Below, piece after piece: positions 24,601 to 36,600 of a stretch of 64,000 bases of DNA. The notes below the pieces were generated by a model, which had not been told where the DNA came from, searched no databases, and saw nothing but the letters and a program-made list of their open reading frames with translations. Location of the stretch: assembly GCA_031841125.1 (NCBI GenBank), contig CM063110.1, positions 34,425,214 to 34,489,213 of the forward strand. The letters are read 5' to 3'. Position 1 is the first letter of the stretch. Every line of letters starts with the position of its first letter. The stretch is from Acanthococcus lagerstroemiae. Lineage: Eukaryota; Arthropoda; Insecta; Hemiptera; Eriococcidae. The translations under genes and the position numbers were made by a program.

Positions 24601-27600
24601 GAATTTCGAATACCAGCAGTGTTGCTAATTTTAGAAATGAGAAAACCGCAACAAATTTTCTACGTATAACTTTAATATCTTGCACAAGTAACGAACCCTT
24701 GAAAAAATGGATGCACAATAAAATATTTCTGTTCGAGTAGAAAAAGATATTACTTAACCCAATTACAAATTAAATTGAATAATGAAAAATATATTTCACG
24801 TTGACGTAATTGAAACTTGATTTCTAGATGCCTACGAATCGGTGAAACTCTGACTCATTTTTGCAAACACTTGAGTGAGACCTAAAGAGGATCACTGGTG
24901 ACGGGCAATTGGGGGAAAAGTGAATAAGTAAATGGCGTACCTAAGGGAGGTAAGGGACCTTAGAATCGAGGGGATCCAAAAAGTGAAAATAACTCTGATG
25001 GGGTCGTATTAGTGTGAGGAGGCGGGCGAGGAAGATTGGGTTATCATTATGAAGAAGAGCGGAAATAGTTGGAGGGCGCTTTGATGTAGCTAAATTTTTC
25101 CTTATTGTCTCAGGTAGAAAAGAAGTGTAATATATTTTTCAATCGTTGAACTCATTTCAAGTTAATGTTATTTCATTGTGGAAAAGTGTGCGGTGTGTAA
25201 CGTTAATAGGCATATTTTCTATTGTTCATACACTCGATGTTATCGTTATCTTCACTTTATTTCAATGTGCAGTTAAAGTTTCCCCATTTAAAATTACACA
25301 GGTTTGCACGAAAAATGCTCAAAAATTAAAATATCATTTGTATATGTATTTTGATGTTCTGAATGCGAATCCACGCTTGGAAAATCTCCAAGACATCGAG
25401 AAACTTCTAAGAAGTGAAAAAAAGAGTCGAAAACAGCAATTCATCTTCATATTGCTAACTTATTTTATGTTTATGACTTTTAAATGAGTTTGATAATTAT
25501 GAGAAATTTTTCAGAATATCAGGAAAACACAAGAATTTTGAAGGAAAAATAAATTTTCAAGATTTTGCCGTTTGCAGCTCCATCTCTCATTTTAAAATAT
25601 TGTCAACTGGGGTAACCTTACACACTTTTTGATGTTTATGCAGCCTTAACGCGCTCTAGCGGGTTGAAAATGAAGGGAACGGTATTACTGGAAAGAGGAA
25701 GATCAGGGAATATTTTGATTTAAAAATGAGTACACTTGTATACGACCGAGAACAGTTTACGAGCCTCTGAAAAAAGTATGTAAATCATACCACTATGGAG
25801 GAACTTTTCTCATGCACATTCGTGAGAAACATACGTAAAATATAAACAAAAGTTGAAATTGGTTATCCAATGAAAAATAGTCGGAAACAAATTGTCCGTG
25901 GGTTTCCACAGAAAGGCAGCGCTTTGGCCAGTAGTAAGTACTTGATACCATACAGTGCAATTATGTTAGCAGACTACTGTTAGACTTTAAAAAGCGAAAC
26001 TGATTCAGATTTGTACAAAAAAAAAAATGTTTGTGTAAATAGAGATGACAGCATTGAAAAAAAATTTTTGATGAGGTTTTTAGTTGCTTTTCAGTAGACT
26101 AAAAAGTACGCAATTTCAGCCTTTTTTCATGTTTTTCGAAACTTTAACATAAAATTGAAAAAAATCCTAATGTGCTGGGGAAATAAGGTTTACAACATTT
26201 AGTTCAGCGTGTTAAAAATACTTCCCGATTTGTATATTTTTATCTTTGAGCAAAAAAAAAAAAAAGCGAAATTTTGCAGAACAGTGTTATCAAAATTGTT
26301 GATAAATGCCCTGGAGTTTAGAGCTTTATGTCTCCTGTGAGACATCTAAAAAAAAAAAAAAACGAATTTTGCAGGGAGCAGAGAGCGCAGCCAGGAAGCG
26401 TCGCCCCCCGCCTTCCCCCTGGTTATGGACCTGCGTGTAGAGGACGTCTCGATAGGAAGTTCTGAGGTTGTATGTTGCCAAGGTTTGCGAAATCGAACTC
26501 TTAAATCGTACTCGTACTCAGTACCGGCTAATGAGTCAACTTGTATATAGATTTTCCTGGTCAGATATGCGTATAATTATCGTCCGATGCCAGAATGTCT
26601 TCATTTTGAATGTCAGACTGGCAGTTGAAAGGATGAGGAAAATGTTGCTAGAAAAGTGTGGATCTTTGTGTGGACAATGGAAAATCTACCACCTCTCATA
26701 CACAAAAATGCCACATGAGAGACTTGTAGCGAAACTGCATCGGCTCCGCCTACTTTTAGATAAACCTAAATTCTGATCCATCACAAGTCTCATTTATGGC
26801 ATGTTTCTGTACTAGAGCTCTGTAACCTATTTTTTGTCAGTCGGGTGCATGTTTAAGATTCAGAACTTCTGATAATAAGATGATGCAAAATTACCGTCGA
26901 TGACGTTGTTTTATAAACAGTTCTCATGCGTGCATTTTCCCACCCAAGGATAATGTAAATCCATTTATCAGGTTGCTCTTCAAAGTGTAACAGCTTTGGT
27001 AGATACCTACCTGTGTAGACAGACGAAGTACCTAATTGATAACGTCTCGAGCTGTTTTTTTACCGAACTTTATGATAAGATTAACCCTGCTTATCATTAA
27101 GCAGAGCCAATCTGCTCATTCAATATTTCAAATTGCGTGTTGGAGGAGCGAAAGAAAACGAGGCAGAAACAGAATACACGAGAGCACAGTAGTCACGTGT
27201 TCCAATTTTCGAGAATCATCGATGTGAACTTACCTACAGTTACAGAAAGTATAAAACGTGCAACCCAAAGTTCGTGTTCGTTGCAGTCATCACCATGATA
27301 TACCTCGAAACTGCGGAATATTCGAAAAGTTCTTTTAAATTTTCTTTCTTAGTCTTACCGGAATCCAGAAAATGTTAGAGTGCCTTATTTTCATGTTGTT
27401 AATCTACACTGCCAGTTTCCATTCAAGATTCTTTTCGATGTGCCTTGGTGAAATGTGAAATCTACCAAAAATGTAAGAGTGCTATCTTTTCATGTTGTTA
27501 ATCTACACTGCCAGCTACCCTTCAAGATCCTTTCCGATGTGCCTTGGTGAAATCTAAAACCTATATTGTCTGCCAGAAGATTAACTCTGTGGGCTTACTG

Positions 27601-30600
27601 GCCTCGGGCTCAAAGACCCTCTGTTCTTAATGTGTTTTGTTTTTGTTTTTTTTTCGAGAGAACCACGATAAAAATTCAACATTTGCGAAAATCAAAATAC
27701 CAGCCCCCTTTACTTGGCCTTACTCTACACTCGGTTGTCTCGAAATTTAAAGTAGCTGTACACGTGCCAGGTAAGGTGAGCCAAAAAATCCTAAGTTTTA
27801 ATTTTATAGCGCAATGTGGGAAACGGATGAATATTGTCTCGAGTTATAATTTAATTTTTTAATTTTTATATTACCCCCTTTATACGGACGTACAGTCGAT
27901 CTCGGTTATGTGCGTGTGTGTGTTTGTGGGGGGGGGGGGTCATGTCGTTGAATGCACCTGGTTTCGGGCATGTACGTCCATCGTCTTGTTCTATCATCCC
28001 CTATCTCTTCCCTTCCTCGCTCATCCGATTGAATCGATTGCCTTCCTCTGTGATGGCTTCAGGTCCTTGGTTACGTCTTTTGTCTATTGGTCGAATTCCG
28101 ATGATGCTGCTGTGTCTTTGCAGAAGCGGCCCGTCTACTCGGCTGTTTCCTAACCTCTTTCTTATGTACTTGTTTGGGCGCAAGATGGGTAGCTTTCACA
28201 AACATTGTGACTTGATCTCCATACTTCAGTATCTGCTGCTCAGGATTGATGATTAATCCATTCTGCACCATCATGTCTCTGCCTGAATAGGTGCCCCTCT
28301 CCCCGAAATTCTTGTTCGAGGAAGACTCCTATCAGTTTGACGCTAAGGAGAACTGCATTGTCTCTTCTGTGGCTCTTCGCAGGGCTACAGCTCCTGGTGG
28401 TTCAACTTTATTGCTTGAACTAGCGCATGTGGCAGAATCAAGTGCGAAATTCCAGTGTCCACATAGTACTCTTTTCCAACCAAGTTTCTCTTCCAGGTAC
28501 TCGTAGTTGCCTGAAGAGTCTAGCTGTAGCGTTCTTTTAAGAGCGATAATTGGGCCTCTTGAGAAACTACCGGAGATGTTTAGCCCACGACACCCCGGCC
28601 TTTTAGTTTAACGGTTTCTGTTCAGTTGACTTCTGGTTCTTGAGGGCAGTTGACCCGAATGTGCCCCAGTTCACCGCATTGGAATCATCGTGCTTTCCGA
28701 ACTGGCATTGGCGTTTGGTGTTTGGCCGCCTCTTCATCGCCGTTGCAACCACCTGTGCAACAGCTGCATTTACCTACTCCTTTCTTCGAGTCTGTCAATA
28801 CATCTTCTGTTTGTTAGGCTTGAGTTCGATGGACAGTCGTTTTCCATTTTGAGCTCTTCCTTACGACCTCAAATTCCAGAGCTTGTGCCAATGCAAACCG
28901 AGAGTTCTCATGACAGCCGATCCTCACTAGCATCTGGATTTGTTCGTCTTCGATAGGTACTGTTATAATGAAAGCCGAGATAGCCGTTCGCTCTCTAAAG
29001 TCTTCAGGGGACGTCGGGTAGGCGATTATTCAGGAACATTCGCCACAATATAAAAAGTGAAGTATGGTTGCCATTCTTCATGTTTAGGGGCCGTATCTGA
29101 TGCCGAACGTTGGCGATCGCGGTTTCTGGCGCGCAACTTTCCTGTGCAGGGTTAGTCGGAGTTATTTGCCGTGGCTTTTTCCACAGTTCGTTGCGTTAGT
29201 TTTCTCTCTCTCTATGCCGAAGAGTGTGCAGATGTAGTTCGCTTACTATAGCCACGTGTTTTCACTACGTTGAGTAAACTATCCACGACCTGCACACACT
29301 CACAGTATCGAATCTTTCTGATACTGGTGGTAACACGCCTTGAGATTGTAATGCTTTGTTCATTTCGATTTGGTAGTGGTTTACAGGGACCTGCACACGC
29401 ACAGTATCGACTCTTTCTGATACTGGTGGTAACACGCCTAGCGATTGTAATGCCTTGTTCGTTTCGACTTGGTAGTGGATTACGGGACGCGCCATCTTTC
29501 CACCTCGGTTGATACTGTAGTCGCTTAGTTTGTTAGGACGCTAACGGGGGTATTCGACTATCACTAGCTTTCCGGCATTGGTGGGGACTTGAACCCGAGA
29601 CGTAAGGATTACAAAGCAAGCACGTTGACGTTGTCACTCGGCCACTCTGCGACTACATGGGTGTCATATAACTCGATCGTAATTTCTGCCTACTCCCCCG
29701 TTGCCTTTTCAACGTTGAACTAAGATTTTTAGGCTTTCAGAGAAGGATGTGGCTGTTTAGAAACACTAAAGTTTCAGTGGAGGCCGTATAGGACTTGATA
29801 CCTAAAAAAAAGGAAACAACGTATGGGTGTTCTGACTCAGAACAATATCCTTCTTTCACTGGCGAACCCAGACCATTTTAACAGGTGTGCCAATTTCAGG
29901 GAATGAGTAATTTTTTAAGTTTTCAAGCTTTAAGGTCAAAAACATCATACATAGATGGGTGTCATATTACCAGGGATTTTCAAGCTACTCGTAAATTTAA
30001 TGATTGGAAATTTCTGAGAATTACAATATAAAAATTTATATTTTAATTTTTCGTAGACTCTTGTAACAAATATCATCATTCAATCAAAGGTAACATAGCC
30101 TACAAATAAAAGAAAAAGAAAGAAATAGTAATATGGTACCTACTAACAACTAACATGACTAATTCATTAAAGAAAGAAGATAGTTTTAAAGTTGCCTTTA
30201 TTCGCGAATGAGATAAAGATGAGAACGAAGTGGAATCAGGCTGACCATATTTGGGATTGTTAAAGTGCTATTCCTAGATAATAAACTTCTTTTTTTTTGG
30301 GGGGGGGGGGAGGGTTCAACAGGTATGCCAGTAGCACACTGCTGGGTTCGCCAGTGCCTTCTTTTCCCCTTTATTGTATTTTCAGATTCACTATGTATTT
30401 CTTTTTGAATCTGTATTTTTAAGAATGCTACCCTCTACCCCAAAGGAATGGTTTAATTGACCGTTTCCTTTGAACGAGAATAGAAAGTACTTATTATAGT
30501 TCATATTTCATAAAATGACCTCATTCATCGGGAAGAATATATCGGAGAAATGAAAAATATCGTTTATATGAAGTATAAAAGTGGTAGCGATGAATAACAT

Positions 30601-33600
30601 CGGTGTATAATTTTTTAATTACTACAATAACTTCAACACGAACTTTTCGTAGTTGAGTTCATTTGCTGGTCATCATGTAAAATATAATTCATCGATCAAA
30701 CATAAAAGGCATTTTATAACTGTCGAGTAAGATACTAGAGAGCATCTAGGTGAATACTTCAGAATTCAGAACTTTCAATAGTCGTTATGCCTGAATGAAT
30801 GACTGGCGTTACATTACATGGAGACTCCATCTGTTGAACTAGTTGTCTAACCACCATAAAATAGGCACTGGAATACAAATTTTTGTTTCTGCCTACGAAT
30901 TTCGGGAAACTTACTTTTGAGCGGAGCCTAGAAACCAAATAGCCTTCCCCCTAACAGTTTAATTTTTAGGGCGAGTTAAATTTTCTGTTTTTTTTTGAAA
31001 TTTGAAAGTACTTCAACGCGTCTTAACTTTCTAAATTCTGAAAACTGGAAGGAGATAGTGGTATGATTTTTTGTCATCTGAATCAGGGCTATCAGTTTTG
31101 ATAATGAGAACTGTATGCCGGCCTTTGGTTATTCATGTTGGGATTCAGTAAAAGTAGGCTTTTTGCACAATTTTGTAAAAATTGAAATTTCTGAATTTTG
31201 GATGCCATTTACCTGCTTAAATTTTCAGAGCAGGCCGGATATCGTAATAACTTGTTTTGTTACTCTAAGTGAGTGCTGTACCATGGCATCATTGTAGACT
31301 GGGCAACATCATTACTCGTGATTTTTGTAATAGGTCAAAATTTGTGAATTTTTCGATTTTTACAAAGATGCGGTGCCTTCAATTTTGTGATTAGGCAAAA
31401 GGTGATAATAACACTTTTGCTTTGTCTATTCAAGTACTATTCATTCCTCCTCGCTTAGCAACCGAAACTCAGACACCCTGTATAAGGAGGACAATGGAAG
31501 CTATAGGGGAGGGGGGGGGGGAACTGCCCTCCTCAGAGCAAAAATTTCTTTTAATTGAGTGCAAAGGAAAAATATAGAATAGTGTGGTGATAAATGTTTA
31601 AAAAGTTCCAAAAATAGTCACCAATTTGAGAATCCAGTGAGTTGAAAAGATTTCTGAAAGGTATTCACATTTTGTACATCATAGTAATTCAAGACTGTAT
31701 TCTTCGCTTTTGTGCTCGTACAATCAGGGACGTACCGAAAAGTCTTCCCTAGGGGAGGGGGGGGGTTAGATTGTGAAAAAGTCCCAACTCCGAATTCTCA
31801 AGTATCAAAACAAAAAAAAATTGATTTGTTGGATTTTTCCAACAACTTACTTAACTTAAAATTCCCAAGTATCAAAGCAAAAGGAGAAAAATTGTTTGAC
31901 TTGTCGAGTTTTCTCAACTTCTCAACTGAATTTCCAAGTATCAAAGCCCAAAAAAAAGAAGAGTAGTGATTTTTCCAATTTGCCTGACATCTCTTTTTCT
32001 AGTTTGCTCTCCACTCGTGTTCTGGAATCCGCCCTTTAGAGCATTACTTCAGAGACGTCGGGGAGGCTGTTAGGGCTGACTTAGCCCTCTTCCCTTCTGG
32101 CCGAAAAACCGGCCTAGGTCGAAAATTCTGGCGAGTTGCTACGTGGGCTCGAACCCACGGGACCTCCGGATTCTGAGACCAACGCGCTATCCATTCGGCC
32201 AGTCAGACCTCGCTCGCCTGACGCTTGATTAGAATGGTAAATTTTCCCAACTGCTGAGTAAAAAATTCCTACGGAGGGAGGGGCGGGTGAGATGCCCCCT
32301 AGCCTCTTTTCGGTACGTCCCTGCGTACAGTTGCCGTCTTGAGGTTATAAAAATAGCCTCAATTCTCAGAAGAGAGATGAGGGGAAAGAACGATTTTCTT
32401 TTAGCACATTTTTGGCCTTTACCAGAATTAGTTCCTGGATTCCTGGATCCATCACTGCTCTGAACTGTCTTACCATGATTCTACCATAGTTTTTTTTCTA
32501 TATTTCATTTTGGTTACTCATTTTAGCATAACACCCCGCTGATTAAAATCGAAAGCCAATTCCAGTTCAGCGATTCAGTAATAAAGTCTATTAATGCACG
32601 TTCGTTAAACGGGCATGTAGCTCTTTCTCATATCGTTTTTCGTGGCTCAAGGTTTGTAAAAACCAAAACTAAAGGAAAACTCTTCAATGAAACTTGAAAA
32701 TAAAATACATAAACTTGAAATAAATGTTTGAACACTCCAAAAACTCACACATGAAAAACTATATTATCGTGATGCAAATGTAATGTGAACAAGCTTTGCA
32801 TCCGCAGTTATTTCGTTGTGGTTATCTGTATACAGACTTAAATTAGATACAAGTCTCAGTTGTTGTACAGTTCGATGATACAAGTACGATGAGATGAAAA
32901 CACATCGTTCTTTCCGTTTAATTGATCACGTCTGTGTAGGACAACTTACTGCCTCAAGAAGCAGCATAACGTACACGCATAAGTATAGGCATCCGTGTGT
33001 ATTCATCTTCGTTTATAATGAGTTCCACAAAAAGAAGAATGTTTTCGACGTAATTTGCTGTATTTTCCAATTTACATCATTAGGGTGGTCGAATTTAAAG
33101 GGGCTCGAGTTCAAAATCTTTTCTTCAACCCAACAATACATATTTTTCAATAACGTAAATTTTTCAGAACTTCAAAAAAAATTTACTCGCCCATAAACAG
33201 CATTATTATACTTATTTTACCCCATTTGTACAAGCCTAAACCCTTTTCTTTGCACGAAAGTGGGAAGCCTAAATTTAAAAAAGTCAGTAACGCCAATTTC
33301 ACAAGACTACTACTCGGTTGTCTACATTGAGTCAGGTTTATAACGAAGATCTTCTGTTTTATTTTATTTATTTATTTATTTATTTATTTTTTGCAGTGCT
33401 AATCCGTCTGGTCTACGGACATCCATACCGGTGGCTTCGAAAGTCATGCGAAGATCGTTGGTGGCAGGGAAACGTTTACCAGTTCCGGTTACGCTGTCAT
33501 CTCAATTAAGTTCCACGTCTAGAAATGGCAAAGTTCAGCTACAGATTTTAAATCAGCCAGAACAGCAACACCGAGCTCGTTACCAAACAGAAGGCAGTCG

Positions 33601-36600
33601 CGGCGCAGTCAAAGATCGAACTGGAAACAGTTTTCCAGTTGTGAAGGTAATTTAAAAAAAAAATAAAAATCTCAACGACTATTAGGGTGAATGCAGTGAA
33701 CAAGTAGAGTGTTTTTTTTCTCTTTTGATGACATGTCTGCATCCTAACACAACGAATTAGGCAGGGTAGTCGATATAATATGTAGTTTGTCATTGCTTTT
33801 CTACGGATTTTTGCAATCGAGTATGTTCTTCCCTATGCCGATGACCTGTGCATTGCTGCGTAAATAAATCGTTGGTAGTCACGTGCCTCACCGCTTTGGA
33901 TAAGCGACCCAGGAGATGTCCAAAACGCAGCATCAGTCCTTCAGAATGAAAACGTGTTCTGCGAGTGGAATGTCTCGTTCCTGAAAATAGGTGAAGGTGG
34001 AGCACTGGCGGCACTGGATACTGGATAGATACCAGCAGCCGTCGTCAATTTTGTTCATTGGCATGTGATAACTCACTTAACCCCATGTAATTTCAAATTC
34101 GTTTTGCGAACGACTGGTCGGTGCTAGTGCCGGATTACGAGGCATAGCCGCCCTAAGCTAAAAATTTATTGCCGCCCCTATGTTCCACAAAAATGAATAA
34201 ATGCATAGGTACATACATACATGAAAAAATTAAAAAGCCATTTACCATTGCATTGTTATCTACACTTTCGAAAAATTTGCCGCCCTGGAAAATTTGCCGC
34301 TCGAAGTCATGGCTTCGTTGGCTGCTTGGGAAATACGACGCTGGTTGACGTTATTGATCTAAACATAACTGGGAATTGTTGTAAAATCACTCTAAATATC
34401 ATTTTTGATATTTATCCAACCATAAGACAAGCTATGTCCAAAAGGTTGCCAAACTTTCGAAAAAGAGCAGGGATGAGGGGCCCGGTACGTTTTATTTTTT
34501 ACCTAGTTTTCGAGTCAAAAAATTAATATTGTGTGTATTTGAACGCGGAAATTTTGCAACTGGATCAATTGGATCAGCTTGAGTTCACCGACGCCGCGTC
34601 GGATGACCACCTTGTAATGTACAAAAAGTTACTGAACTTGAGAAAAAGAAACTGTCCTCTACATCTGGAGGGTAGCTTTTGAATGAACTTGAGATGTACT
34701 TTGCCAGATTGTCCAACCACTGTGTGATGTACAAAAGGTTACATGAGCTGACTTTGGAATTCCATGGGTAGCTTTATATGCGTGAGTTTGCAACTGAAAT
34801 TTTGAATACGATGTTAGAATTTTGAATTTCAATTTCCTAATTTATTCTAAAATGTTGTGTCGAAAAGGTTACGCGAGTTTTTAGAAAAAATGGCAATTTT
34901 TGTAACTCGGTCCAGGATCATACCTTTTCCTACTACTTCTAGGTAACGTTGGTAGGGTTGATACGGTGTCATCATAATTGTAATACAAAAATATACTACT
35001 GCTCCAAGTATGTGTCCTGTTTCAAGTATAGCCGACCTACGGCATTTAGCTGTAAGTAAACCAATAACGTGATCACTAATTAAAATCAGCGTGCGTGCAG
35101 TGATTCGTAGGGTATAAACGCTGATTTGAATCTGTGAACATGTGAACACGTGATCGGTACCCACACTTTGTGAAGTGTGCTATACGGCACCCTGTACTTA
35201 TTCAGAACGCAAGCTAATCGAAATAGAAGGACTCGTCTTACCGCCAACTGTGTTTGACGCATGTGATTCCTGTTGGGGTAGTTTTTTTATTTTCCTTTTT
35301 CTCCAGCTTTACGCTGTCGCTCTTTCTAACTGGATTCATCTTTTCCCTGTTTCTCTCGTTCTTCTCTGGTTCCCAATTTTCATAAAGTCATGAGTTCTCT
35401 ATTAGTTGGTCCACACCAGTCCTTTCTGCTAGAAAGCGGGGAAATCTACCCTCAGAATCATCACCAGCCTCGGAAGGTGTCAGTCGTGGGGGAGTTGGTC
35501 ACTGCAGTACGTATCCTATCATTTTATTGCCGTAATTAATTCGCTAAAATAAATTCTAAAATGCTCTTTTTGACTTGGGGAAGGGGCTTCAGCCACCTCT
35601 CCCCCGTAGAAATCATTTGTGTTTGTCGTTTCTGACTGACGCGTGTCTTCAATCTGAAGCTTTCTTGAACTGCAGCTACTTTCGATCCGAAATCCGGGAT
35701 CTGGCCTTTCTGAGCTGCTACACACTTTTCGGCAATTCGATTCGGTATCTGGGCCTGCCACAAAGTGCAGTTAGATAGGGTGCATTCTGTTGCGATTCCA
35801 AATCCTAGCGCTGTGTGTGCACAACTTTACGAACTCTTCGCGTGTGAGATATCACGTCCAAGCTCTCCGTGAACAATTCCTCCAAGATCCCGGTAGCTCT
35901 TGCTTCCCGGGTCTTCTCCTGACTGTTCGCGAGCCGTGTCGATCCCGACACTGGACGATCTAGTTATAGAGGCGCCGTTAACGCTCCTTGTGGCAGAGAT
36001 CCCGTGTCCAGGCACTCCGCAAAGAGCACATAAGGATAAATGCTACTGCAAACTACCAACAGGCTTAACAAAGTGCACTGTGTCGCAGACTTCCTCAAGG
36101 CTGTGATTGTAACGAGGCTCGTCACACTTCTTCGCGGCTGAAATTCCGATTCCCTGACTCTTCGCAAGGTCTCCAGTAGCACGATTCTGTGACCAGAGGC
36201 ATATGGCTGGAAGCTTCATAGGGCATCACGTTGCTCATCCGGGGTTGTGCTTCTACAGTAAAATATTATTTTCTCTATATTTAATGTCGAAAAATGTAGA
36301 ATGATGTAGATTATGTAATTTATGTAGCATATGTAAAAAATTGGTAAACGGGCGGAATTTTTGAGTTTTGGGAGAGAAGTGTTATCGGAGCAACGCAAAC
36401 AATTACACGTACTACAATTAGGAGTATTTTTCTCAGAGTTTGATGCTCTTAGAGCTTCCTGAATTTTGAAGTTTGTTGAAGCTTCCCTAGCTTCCAGATG
36501 GTTAGGCCATCACTGTTCGTAGCTCTTCGAGCGTTTCCTCGAAGCTATAGTTGGTCCTCCAGAGTCTTCATTGGCTAGAGAGATAATCAAAACCTATTAC

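Larger units (their letters stand above)
21926..33396 (+). other. NFAT intron 2 (11.5 kb)
   Basis: No host exon was recognised. It contains the long-TIR element 22791-24490, the tandem duplications 27371-27562 and 29287-29487, the Gag/protease relic 28071-29010, the tRNA-related SINE 29100-29655, hAT 29857-30356, repeat copy A 30771-31484, and hAT 31725-32323 with its SINE. 24900-27300 and 32340-33350 show nothing recognisable apart from AT-rich sequence. Confidence 0.75.

Noticed and set aside
28071..29010. Functional domesticated Gag/protease gene
   Set aside because: A stop replaces a knuckle cysteine and the frame changes several times, so it is an inactive relic.
32141..32210. tRNA gene on the minus strand
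   Set aside because: Boxes A and B are good, but the acceptor stem does not pair, the T-loop is one base short, and the sequence lies within a 227-bp unit with its own TSD, so it is a SINE head.
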